Positions 8,671-19,232 of a stretch of DNA of 64,000 nucleotides are shown piece after piece (position 1 is the stretch's first letter; every line of letters starts with the position of its first letter). A program made the translations under genes and the position numbers. The notes below the pieces were generated by a model that saw nothing but the letters and a program-made list of their open reading frames with translations, was not told the DNA's origin and did not search any database. Source of the DNA: Thinopyrum elongatum. Taxonomy: Eukaryota > Streptophyta > Magnoliopsida > Poales > Poaceae. The DNA lies in contig CM022303.1 in assembly GCA_011799875.1 (NCBI GenBank), forward strand, positions 300,588,362 to 300,652,361, written 5' to 3'.

Positions 8671-11574
8671 TAATCATTTTTTATAGCTTTTGTTTCAATA
8701 AATTACCAAGTAAAGCCTTTGGGATAGTGTGGACGATAGTTGACTTGATTCTGTGCAAAAACAGAAACTTTTGCACCCAGTAACAGAATTGTTTAAATTC
8801 ACTGGAGCGTCAGAAAACTCTGAATTTTCTTACAGTTGTTGGGTATACAATTTTTTTTACGTTTTATTAATTTATAAGAATTTTTGGAGTTACAGAAGTA
8901 TGACTAAAATTCAGTTCTTTATGTACTGTTCTGTTTTTGACAGATTCTGTTTTCAATGCACAGTTTGCTTGTTTTATGGTTTCTATGGCTTATATTGCTT
9001 AATATAAATTGTGTAAATTGTATAGTACAGTATGAATTGTGTGAGAACAATTATTAATATTGTATTTGACAGTACCCAAGTGAATGATTTGTTTTATCAT
9101 ACTAACCCATCTCACGAAGTTCCGTTATGTTTTGTGTGATTGAAGTTTTCAAGTTTTGGGCGAGATATCGATATGAGGAGAATAAGGAGTGACAAGACCC
9201 TAAGTTTGGGGATTCCCAAGGCACCCCAAGGTAATATTCAAAGAATATCCAAGCAATTAATCTTGGGGATGCCCCGGATGGCATCCCCTCTTTCGTCTTC
9301 AACATTATTGGTAACCTCACTTGGGACCATATTTTTATTCGTCACATGATATGTGTTTTGCTTGGGGCATCATTTTATTTTATTTCTGTTATTTATATAA
9401 TGTTTTGAATCTTTTATTTCAATAAAAGTTGCAAGGATAGCCTTTTCCATGCTTAGTTTGCAAGTATTTGAGTTGCTGTTTCAAAACAGAAAGTTGCACG
9501 CTAGTTCATGAATTCTTGAGAAAAGTAAGAATGTGATAAAATGTTGATTTTTTTGCAAAATAAGCTATGATAAATTTTCTATAGTGTGGTTAATTTCATA
9601 ATTTTTGGAGTTAGGGAAGTGTGAGTAAAATTGCAATCTTTACAGACTATACTGTTTAGACAGATTGCTGTTATGTTTGTATTGTTTGCATATGTTTGCT
9701 TGTTTAATGGTTCTATTTGAGAATAGGAGTATTAAATATGCATAGGAATTTAGTATGCAATGTTAAATAATAATTTTAGTGATTTTCTACAGTAGAGAAT
9801 GATAAGGTTATTGCATTGATTTATACTAACATATCACACTAGTTCTTGTTGAGTTTTGTGTGGATGAAGTTTTTAAGATTTAGGGGAACCGTGATATAAA
9901 AGGAATTAAGGAGGTACAAAAGCTCAAGCTTGGGGATGCCCAAGACATGCCAAGATAATATTCCAAGAAGTCTCAAGCAGCTAAGCTTGGGGATGCCCCG
10001 GTAGGCATCCCACCTTTCTTCATCAAGAATTATCGGTTGAGCCTAAGTTTTTGCTTCTTCACATGAGTTGTGCTATTCTTGGAATGTCATTTTATTTTTA
10101 TTTGCTTGCTGTTTTAATAAAATACTTAGATCTGAAAGTTTTTAAATTTGAGAGTCCTCAAATAGCTACCCATTTACTTAACTACTCGCTTGAACTTCAC
10201 TTATATCTTTTTGGAGTAGTTTGTCATTTACTCTTGTGCTTCACTTATATCCTATGAGTAAATTGTTGAATGAATTGAATATCATAAAGTTGAAATTATA
10301 TGTGCTTCACATGCTTGTTTTATGCCTAGTAGTAGCTTCACATTGGGTTTAGAAAGTGAAATCTTTTGAAGCTTGACAATCACAATATTGGTCATACGCA
10401 ATTCATGAATGATTAGTATAAGGAAGAGAACTTTCACATACAAATATATTATCTTGGACATATTCTATGATTGTGAATACCCATTAATTATTTTCAAACT
10501 TGAGCAAATTATTTGAAGTTGGACAAGGAAGACAATGTAATGAGTTATGGTTATGTATATTTGCATATAAGTTATATTGTTATGGATCCTCCAACATGTG
10601 GTGTTTGCTTAGGACCTTTTGCTAGCCAAAAATTTGTACTAAGTAGAGATGCTACTTGTGCATCCAAAAACCCTTAAACCTAGTTTCTTGCCATGAGTTT
10701 CCACCATACCTACCTATGGATTGAATAAGATCCTTCAAGTAAGTTATCATCGGTGCAAAAAGGCAATAAAAATTGCTTCTAAATGTGTTTGATCATTTAG
10801 TGTAAGAGAAAATTGAGCGTTGTACGAACTTGTGATGGCAAAGTAATAAAAGTGACGGACTACATAATAAAGGTTGCTATCATAAGGGGCAATATAACGT
10901 GACGTTCTTTTGCATTAAGGGATTGTGCATACAAAACCAAAAAGCGCATGACAACCTCTACTTCCCTCTGTGAAGGGCCTATCTTTTACTTTTCAGTATT
11001 TACTTTTTTGCAAAGAGTCAATAGTATGAATTCTCATTCCAACCTCAACTATTCTTTAGTTGGCAAGCATCATGTGGTGGGGAAAGATCTAGGCACATAT
11101 GACCAGTCAAATATATTTGATCATGATTTATTATTGTTGACAATTATCTCTATGATAAATGAGTTGGTAGGCGAAATATTAAGCCCCTATCATTCTCTGT
11201 GTTCGATGGATGCCATTTGTTCTAAGAATATGCTCTGAGTACTAGCAATCATAGAAGACTATATGATGATTGAGTATGTGGAGATCTTACTTAGACTTTG
11301 TTGAATAAGTTGAATTGCAATTGTTTGGTGACTAAGAATATAAGTTGTTGAGTTTCAAGAGAATTCATTGTTTGAACCTTAACATGTGAATTGGTTGCTA
11401 CTTTAACATGAGAAGTTTTATGTGAAAGAATTGCTGTTATGATGCTAGGAAATTAAAAGTGACTGGAATTATCATTGATCAAACTTATGCACTTTGCTAG
11501 CAATCACACTTCATAAATTATTTCTTTTATCACTTACCTACTCGAGGACGAGTAGGAATTAAGCTTGGGGATGC
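8671..11574 (+). repeat. N1 internal non-coding region with diverged tandem units
   Basis: No credible gene lies here. Two diverged units of roughly 700 bases follow each other: landmarks TTTCAATAAA at about 8693, TTTCAATAAA at about 9416 and TTTTAATAAA at about 10114, and in each unit a pair of CTTGGGGATGCC boxes (9202-9273 and 9926-9997) followed by a hairpin. The 13-base CTTCACTTATATC occurs at 10195 and 10239. The frame at 10948-11238 contains TCCCTCTGTGAAGGGCC, a string I associate with the non-coding part of these wheat elements, so I do not call it a gene. Confidence 0.65.
11561..11574 (+). promoter_or_regulatory. N1 polypurine tract (plus-strand primer)
   Basis: AAGCTTGGGGATGC abuts the 3' LTR start. 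It is preceded by CTCGAGGACGAG at about 11541-11552, a block shared with N2 and G. Confidence 0.75.
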
Positions 11575-13191
11575 TGATACGTCTCCAACGTATCTATAAT
11601 TTATGAAGTATTCATGCCATGTTTACAACAATTTTATATGGTTTTGGTATGATTTGAATGGAACTAACCCGGACTGACGCTGTTTTCAATAGAACTACCG
11701 TGGTGTTGTTTTTTGTGCAAAAATAAAAGTTCTCCAAATGCAACGAAACTTTTTGATGATTTTTTTGGAACAAAAGAGGCAATAGAAGCTTCGTGGGAGG
11801 GCCAGAAAGCCACGAGGTGGGCACAACCCACCAGGGTGCGCCTGGAGCCCAACCCATGTGCAGGTGGGTTGTGCTCACCTGGTGGCCCATCTTCGCATGA
11901 AACCAACGCCAAAAAATCCTATAAATACAGAAACCCCCAGAAATAACCCTAGATCCGAAGTTCCGCTGCCGCAGGCCTCTGTAGCCATGAAAAACCAATA
12001 TAGACCCTGTTCCGGCATCGTACCGAAGGGGGAAATCATCACCGGTGGCCATCTTCATCATCCCGACGGCCACCATGATGAGGAGGGAGTAGTCCACCCT
12101 CAGGGCTGAGGGTTTGTACTAGTAGCTATGTGTTTAATCTCTCTCTCTCTCTCTCTCTCTCGTGTTCTTGAGATGGCACGATCTTGATGTATCGCGGGCT
12201 TTGTTAATTTAGTTGGATCATATGGTGTTTTCCCCTCTCTATCTTGTTGTGATGAATTGAGTTTTTCCTTTGATATTTCGTTTTTATCGGATTGAATACT
12301 TTTATGGATTTGAGAGCACTTGATCTATGTCTTGGCACTCAACTCGCGGATTCCCAAGGTGACATTGGGGTAATCTATGCACAGGGGTTGATACACGTTC
12401 TCGTCTTTGTTTCTCCGTTAGAAATCTTGGGGCACTCTTTGAGGTTCTTTGTGTTGGATTGAGTATTATGAATCTGAAATTGTTTGATGCATCGCATAAT
12501 CAACTCACGGATACACGTGGTGACATTGGAGTATCTAGGTGATATTAGAGTTGGTTGATGTTTATCATATGGTGTTATTTTAGTACGAACTCTTGGTTAG
12601 ATCGATCGGAAAGAATAGCTTGGTGTTATTTTAGTACGAACTCTAGGATAGATTGATCGGAAAGAATAGCTTTGAGGTGGTTTCGTACCCTACAAACAAT
12701 TTCTTCTTATGTTCTCCGCTAGATAGGAACTTTGGAGTGATTCTTCATCGCACGTTGAGGGATGGTCATATGATCCAATTATATTAGCACTGTTGAGAGA
12801 TTGCACCAACGAAAGTATGGACCCTAGGCCTCATTTTCAAGCATTGCAATACCTTTTGTGCTCCGTTTTATCAATTGCTACCTTGCTGTTTTTTTATTGT
12901 TCCTATTATAAAAATTAATATCTACTATCATTACTACGCTTGTATCACCATCTCTTTGCCGAACTAGTGCACCTATACAAATTATCATTGTATTTAGTGT
13001 GTTGGGGACACAAGAGACTTTTTGTTATTTGGTTGCAGGGTTGTTTGAAAGAGACCATCTTCATCCTACGCCTCCCACAGATTGATAAACCTTACGTCAT
13101 CCACTTGAGGGAAAATTGCTACTGTCCTACAAAACTCTGTGCTTGGAGGCCCAACACGAGTCTACAAGAACAAGTTGTGTACTAGACATCA
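11575..13191 (+). repeat. N1 3' LTR
   Basis: The LTR is 1617 bp, starts TGATACGTCTCCAACGTATC, ends CTAGACATCA and carries TATAAATA at 11920-11927. Its CT microsatellite (about 12138-12161) is longer than that of the 5' LTR. The sequence resumes in the LTR of A at 13192. Confidence 0.85.
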
Positions 13192-14096
13192 GCAGTGCCG
13201 CACCTCGTTCTGCAACGGCGGCAGTAGCTGGGGCAACCGGAGCTGACGCCGGCGGTGAGCTGAAGTGGCGGGCGCTACGGGTGTGCACGGGACGCGGGGC
13301 TGCGGTGCCCTAGCGATCAAACTAAGCGACTCGGTCGCAACGGTGGAGCAGCAGGAGCAAGACGGCATCACAGGCGCGAGCAGGGGACCACGGGAGCACG
13401 TAGCTAGCCGACCATGGCGGACGACAGTGACGGGCAGTGCACGTGTGCGGCGGCAAGCGTGGTCGAGCTCGAATTCATGCACGGGAGAAGGCGAGGGTGG
13501 TAGGCGGGGCTCACCATGGGCAGCAAGGCAGGCCAGGGGCTCGGGGAGGGCGCCGGAGACGCCGAATCGACGGTGGCGGCGTTCGGTGCCCGAGGTTGAA
13601 TAAGAAGGGCGTGGCGGCGTTGCAGTTCAGCTACGGTCGCACGGACGGGCTCAGTCGACGTGGACGAAGGCGGCGCAGATGTTGGATGTCCTCCGAGGCA
13701 TCGGGGAGGCTGGTGGTCGTGGGTACGAACGGCGACGGCCACGCCGGCCCCTTCTCCAGATCAACTGAGAGGGAGAGGTAGAGAGGGAAGGGCGAGAGGA
13801 TAAGGGGGCGCGCGAGGGGGGCAAGTGGGGAGGGGAGATGAGGGGAGCCCGTGGCTTCGCCCTTATCCCCTCTGGTGCCGCCTGTGAGGCGGTCTGGCGG
13901 TAGCGCACCCAGGCGCTTGGTCGCTGCAGCAGTGAAAGGGGGGAACGATCCCGAGGCACTGGGCTGGCCGGCTGGGCCTGCTGCGCTAAGGCCCAGTGGG
14001 GCAAGGAGTTTTCCTTTTATTTTTATCTGTTTTTCTGTTATCAATTTTAGCTACTGTTTTCTATTTATTTTAGTTAGCAAAAATAGTTTTACAAAA

Positions 14097-14994
14097 GGGC
14101 CATTTGCATTTCTGTCCCTAACTCGAACCACCTACTCAGATTTGCCCATAATTTTGAAGCCTGCTCAAATTTGCCCCTCTGCCGTTAGGTTCTCTTACAG
14201 AAATGCCCTTCTGCGCCTTACAGAAAGGGCTTTGACCGTCCTGAAAAAATAGCAAAAAAATCTAAAATTTTGTGGGATCGAAGATACTCATGTTCGCAAG
14301 GTGCGTGCAAATTTTCGTGCTATTTGGACATTCCAGGAGCTCATGGCGAGGAAAAACAGTTAATCTGTATACTTGTGAACAGTAAATTTGAAATAAAATA
14401 GCAAGAAAATTCAAAAAAATACAAAATTTTTTGGTGTCAAAGAGGCTTGGGTGCACAAGGTGCTTGCAAGTTTTTGTGATTAAATGACATGCGAGGAGCT
14501 CTATCAAAAAAACAAAATAGTCATTTTTTTCAAAGTTTTTTCCCGAGCCAAATTTTGTTTTTTTTTCTCCACGAGCTACTACAGTTTCCAAACACAAAAA
14601 AAATTTGCACGCACCTTGCGCACCCGAGCCTCTTTGATGCCAAATTTTTTCATATTTTTTTGAATTTTCTTGCTATTTTTTTGAATTTACTGTTCACAGG
14701 TGTACATATTTACTATTTTTTCTTTGCCACGAGCTCCTGGAATGTCCAAATTGCACGAAAATATGCACACATCTTGCGAACCTGAGTATCTTTGATCCCA
14801 CAAAATTTCTGATTTTTTTGATTTTTTTGCTATTGTTCTTAGGACGGTCAAAACCCTTTGACCGGACGGTAACGGCACAGAAGGACATTTCTATAAGTGC
14901 ACATAACAGCAGAGGGGCAAATTTTAGCAGGCTTCGAAATTAGGGGCAAATATGAGTAGTGGGTTGCAGTTAGGGACAGAGATGTAAAAGACCC
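14097..14994. mobile_element. Foldback Mutator-like element inserted in the LTR of A
   Basis: The 9-base target duplication TTTACAAAA is at 14088-14096 and 14995-15003. The empty site is visible in the other LTR of A at about 360-375. The ends are GGGCCATTTGCATTTCTGTC on the left and, reverse complemented, GGGTCTTTTACATCTCTGTC on the right. The two halves are inverted copies of each other over most of the 898 bp, with the centre near 14540, so the element is one very long imperfect hairpin. It encodes no transposase. Its short frames, such as 14262-14597 and 14489-14785, are mirror images of each other and not genes. Confidence 0.9.
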
Positions 14995-15368
14995 TTTACA
15001 AAAATATAAAACTGTCACCTAATTTAGTATTTTAAAGTAGGCCATTGCCATATTAAGTTAAACATTTAAATAAATTAGTTTAGCATTTTTATAATTTTAA
15101 AAGGCATTTAAATATTTGTTTTAGCCACTATTTTGATTACTTTAGGGTCATTTAAATACCCTTAAAAAATGTTGGTTCACCACCAATATTAACAAATGAA
15201 TATTTGTCACATGATGAACATTTTAAATTTCATGTTTGAGGAATTTTGAATTTCATTATTATTTGAATTCGACTTGGATCTTTATCAAGGGCAATTTGAC
15301 TTAGTCAAACTTGATGACATGGCACCATTAGTGTGAGGTTAATGTAGCATGACACTGGTGGTGTTACA

Positions 15369-15646
15369 AGTGTTTATTCACTTGTCATTGCATGAGAGTG
15401 TGGCGGTAATAGGGATGCCCAGTCCTGAAATGAAAAAGAAATTTACTTTATGTTTTCAAATAATAAATTCCTTGGAAAGTGTTGGTATGGAAGGCACCCG
15501 TGGATACGGCTAGCCATGGATTGTGAAAGAATGGTGGAAAAAGGAATAAACTTTATTTTATGTTTGGGATCCGCCAATGATGTATCTAGCATGGAAAGTA
15601 TTGGGAATTCTCGATCGTTTTCATTGACTGGAAAAGCATGCCTCTC
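15369..15646. mobile_element. Fragment of an LTR retrotransposon internal region
   Basis: This AT-rich stretch contains GGCGGTAATAGGGATGCCCA and resembles the non-coding region upstream of the 3' LTR in common wheat non-autonomous Gypsy elements (recognition only). It joins the LTR of A at 15368 with no visible ends and breaks into CACTA sequence at about 15647. The frame 15450-15719 is not considered a gene. Confidence 0.4.
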
Positions 15647-15647
15647 A

Positions 15648-18468
15648 AAATCTAGCTTTGTCGCGCGTGACGTTGTAGTTCATGTACAAGGCATAAAGGC
15701 GGACGAACGTAAAATCTAGCTTTGTCATGTGAAACATGTCGAAGAGGTAATCAACTCGAAGGAAGAATTTATCCGCGGGGAATGTCTGGACGTACAACCT
15801 TTGTTGCGGCACGTTAACCACGTAGAGCGGGTATCCTGGATCTTTTGAAACGATAAGGCTTTTCTCTCTCAACAGCACATCATCATGAAGTCTCCTTAGA
15901 TCACCGTCTATGGCCTCTACCGCTGTCTTAGGTAGCACCGGATCACCGGAAACATGGAATTTCTCCGCACCTTTGACAGGTATACGGTCTGTAACCTGAG
16001 GCTGCAGAGGCGGTTGGCTGATAGAAGCAGCTTTGGTGCCAGCATGGCCTTTCCTCGGTCTCTTCCTATTCTTCTTTGGTACCGGAAGTGAGCCTATCAT
16101 ACCGTCCCTGACCACCGCCCCTAGTGTTGTCGGGCTCAGCATTGCACGACCCTCACATTGTTTTTGCTGGGTTCAGGTAGCATCTGGAGGCGTGTCCTGC
16201 GAGGATTGCATGAAGAGAGACTTCTTGCAATCAGCCTTAAGATGTTCCTGCTCCAGCAATTCAGGCATGAACTCATCACGCTCCAAGCCAGAGTCATACT
16301 ACTGAGCCATCAATCCTTTGTCGTCATAGCCGCCGGTATGGAGATACCGTAGAGGGTTATCATCCTCGTCAATGACATCATCCATTGCTTCTTCGACGGC
16401 GGTGATGTCACCAGCCACTAATGGAGCCTCTTCCTCACATTGCCCGCTATCACCCGGCACAACAGGCGCCGCTAATTGGGTAGGTGGGGTGGTGGTGTTC
16501 ATACCTTGCTAAGGCTTGGTCATTGGTGTGCTCCCAGCTGCCTCCAGACGAAGGAGACTCTTGGGCCACAACAGGACCCAACTCTTGATATCGCCAAGCC
16601 GCCGCGGGGTCTCGTCGTCATCTCCCCCTAGTGGTACCGGTGGAGCCAAATTCTCGTGGCCCACTTTGACACTGGCCACGGAAACCTTGAAGACGCCTGG
16701 GGGTGTCGGCCGGCTGTGGAATGAGAGTTCCTTCGGCTTCACTATCGTCACCTTTCCCACGTCCACCTTCTGGTCGCTGATGGTGTACAGTATGGTGCAC
16801 GGGGTTTCGTCGGCCTGCGAAGACATGTCTGCGACATCAGACATCCGTAAGGCAACGGAAACATGAGATTATATATATATTGAAGAGGGCATGTGTGACA
16901 GGTAGTTACCGTGAGGGCGTCGAGCTCAGCCAAAGACAAAGCCCCGCCAAGCGCGCCAGAGACGGAGGACGTACTGCTATGAGCAGGTGCGGTTGCGTGA
17001 GCAGGTGCTGGTGCAACATTCACCGAGTTGCTCCCGATGAAGCTAGGAAGGGGAAAGTCTGCTGCCTCTTTATCTGGATGTTGCTTTACCCAATTGATGA
17101 CAACCGGAATCAAGGCACCAAATGAAGATACCATTTCCTCTCTGCAGGCAGCTACTGCTGCTTTGACTGCCTCGCTCACCAACTCAGGTCGTATCGCTTC
17201 TTTGCTCTCAACTGATTTCTTGTCGACCGCACTCTCAACCTTCTTATCGATGTTCATTTCGTGTAACTTCCATCTCTGCTTTCTTTCCTCGGTGTCCTCA
17301 TGGTAGTAGTACTTTCACGTGGCGCCATCTTCGATGGCGTGCATGCGTCCATACGATGGCCGCTTGTCCAATGGGAGTCCTTTCATTACGTTCAAGGCCC
17401 GGTTGAAAGGGGTGTCCCATTTGGGCCTCGTCGATGACTCAGACGACGAGTTGCTTTCGGCCGCAATCCTGTGCTGCTCTTTCTGCAAAAGGAACGTGGA
17501 TTACTTACAAATGTGACTAAATGTGTAGTCGAATTGATCAGAAGCTAAAATAATAATTACCAGCAGTCTCATGAACTCCCTCGTGGGCGCGTCCATTTCG
17601 AAAATCTTTTTGACCAGGCCCCAAGTGTACCGGGCCCTGATGAAGTCATGCTCCTGCGGGACGGTGAACTCCGCCAAGGGGTCTGGGAGCCCCAGACTTT
17701 CATGTTCCGCGTCCTCCTTGGCCCATATGTGCCTCTTGCCCGAGTAACCACGGCTTCCGAGGTGGTGGTACCCCATGTTCCTTTCTTGAAGCCCCTTCAT
17801 GTACTCTGACTTTTCCTTGGCAGCTTGGGCAGCGCAAGCTACCTTGAATATTTCGAACCGCTCTTCTGTAATTGTCGTATTTTCCTTAACAATCTCAGAG
17901 TAGGGTTCATTTTTGGCGATCGATTTTTTCACCCTTACTTTCCAGGTGGACAACATGCCGCTAAACTTGCCCATGGCTCTGTTGTTTATCTTCTTCATTG
18001 CCTTGTCTAGCCACAATGATGGATATTTGGTTTCATCCCATCCGGGGAATAGGAATCTCTGGTGTAACTTCATTAGGAGGAAGTGCTCCATATTTGGTAT
18101 CTTCCTTAAGTTTTCATTGTTGATGGTGGCAGTTTCCCGTAGGATGCATCCTATTTGATTGCCGTAGCACTTGCGCACTTCCTCAGGCTCCGTTGGCTTG
18201 AAATTGCTGGGGTCCACCGCCGTGACCACCAGTCTTTCGATGCCAAGCTGGTTTGGGCGCCGTACCCTCTTCTCTTTCGGTTCTTTGCCGGCTAATTCGC
18301 TAGCATCGGTGCCGGTCTCGGCGTCGGTGTCGGTGCCGGTGAAACCCTGGAATGGGACAGGGGGGCCTGCAACAACCGTTGTTCGTCCAGATAGTTGAAA
18401 AAGTCGTGTGCCGTCTCGTAGACGTCATCGTAGTTACAAGAACCCCCGCCTTCATCTTTGTTAGCCAT
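15648..18468 (-). pseudogene. CACTA-borne protein gene, three exons, broken
   Basis: I infer three exons on the minus strand: 18468-17561, 17482-16910 and 16814-15648, with GT...AG introns that keep the frame. Exon 1 starts MANKDEGGG and contains LGSRGYSGKRHIWAKEDAE, a motif I associate with wheat CACTA accessory proteins. Exon 2 encodes a helical, lysine/glutamate-rich stretch and FPLPSFIGSNSVNVAPAP. Exon 3 has TPCTILYTISDQKVDVGK, resembling the DUF8039-like module of CACTA proteins, and ends near FDMFHMTKLDFTFVRLYAL, which resembles the segment before a Ulp1-type protease domain that is missing here. One frameshift in exon 1 and stops in exons 2 and 3 (for example before 16505) show it is dead. 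I do not see the main transposase. Confidence 0.6.
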
Positions 18469-19024
18469 GTTTCCTATGATTAAGTCTGCTCATTTAATTC
18501 TAGACCTAATAAAATGAATAATGACATAAAAAAGGCCTATGTTTTGCCGGAATGTTGATTTATTCCCGTTTCGGCAAATCCTGGGCACTCAATATGTCCT
18601 TGTTCATAGCACAAGTCATGCCAAAATTCATGGAAAATTTCAGCATGACGTTTGCTAAAAAGTGGACAAATCAAGCGCCTGAAATTTGCCGGAACAGAAA
18701 TGAATCAACATTCTGGCAAAACATAGGCCACTCAGATATATTCCCTACAAACAATGTTCATATGTCCGGCAAAACATAGAACACATGTCCAAATATACAT
18801 GTCCAAATTTCAGAAGCTAATTCAAAAATTAAATGCATAACAAAATTTAGTTAATACTAATAAGTAAATTCAGTTAACTCTCCCTCTCCCTCCCTCTCCA
18901 TCTCTCTCCCTCATCTACTGCCCTAACTAAGAACATAACCTAATTAACCTAAGAACCCTAGAACATAACCTAACTAACAACATTTTTTAATTGTACTATG
19001 TAATTTGCTAATTTGCCCTAACTA

Positions 19025-19232
19025 ATTCTGCCAAAGGCTACTACTATGGGCAGCCCCGGTCGGTGGCGATGGGACCACTTAGCAGTAGCGCTACTCGGCT
19101 AGCCCGCGCTACTGCTACTTCACTACCTGTAGTGCTGGTTTGTACCACACGCTACCACTAAGTAGCAGTAGCGCTTCTCCACTAGCCCGCTCTACTGCTA
19201 AGATTCTATCTATAAGCTTTCTCCTAGTAGTG
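19025..19232 (-). repeat. CACTA J terminal and subterminal repeats
   Basis: Short AGCAGTAGCG and CTACTGCTA units recur in both orientations up to the tip. Similar arrays at 37280-37500 and 40995-41330 mark both tips of CACTA I. Such arrays are typical transposase-binding regions (family knowledge). Confidence 0.7.

Larger units (their letters stand above)
5937..13191 (+). mobile_element. N1: non-autonomous LTR retrotransposon inserted in the LTR of A
   Basis: This is a nearly complete element: 5' LTR 5937-7531, tRNA-Asp primer site 7542-7558, one long reading frame 7663-8670, a long AT-rich non-coding region, polypurine tract 11561-11574 and 3' LTR 11575-13191. No gag, protease, reverse transcriptase or integrase is encoded, so it must be moved by another element's enzymes. 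The first 17 bases of the 5' LTR are missing, so no target duplication can be seen. The two LTRs are closely similar. The family is repeated here as a solo LTR at 42833-44467 and a scrap at 42346-42625. Confidence 0.85.
3082..15368 (-). mobile_element. Element A, 5' LTR (split by N1 and a Mutator-like element)
   Basis: On the minus strand the LTR starts TGTAACACC at 15368 and ends in CATCACA at 3082, followed by seven bases of primer-binding site. Segments are 3082-5936, 13192-14096 and 15004-15368. Removing N1 (7255 bp) and the Mutator-like element with its extra target copy (907 bp) leaves about 4.1 kb. The left segment aligns along its length with 22252-23847 and 27237-27857 of element B, including the ATCACCCTCGATG repeats around 4540-4670, so A and B are one family. 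This is non-coding LTR DNA; I see no real gene in 3082-5936 or 13192-13725. Confidence 0.8.
15647..19232 (-). mobile_element. CACTA transposon fragment J (one end only)
   Basis: The right end, read inward on the minus strand, is CACTACTAGGAGAAAGC, the signature of a CACTA terminus. It is followed by subterminal AGTAGCAGTAGCG-type repeats (about 19025-19200), a large internal region and a broken multi-exon gene. The terminus and the region 18545-18780 are closely related to CACTA I (39830-40010 and 41290-41334), so the two are one family. The left terminus is missing; the fragment ends at a rearrangement junction near 15647. It interrupts the reverse transcriptase of element B at 19232/19233. 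Confidence 0.75.

Noticed and set aside
13189..14044. Cluster of long overlapping frames on both strands
   Set aside because: GC-rich LTR sequence without stops by composition; low-complexity products; part of the LTR of A.
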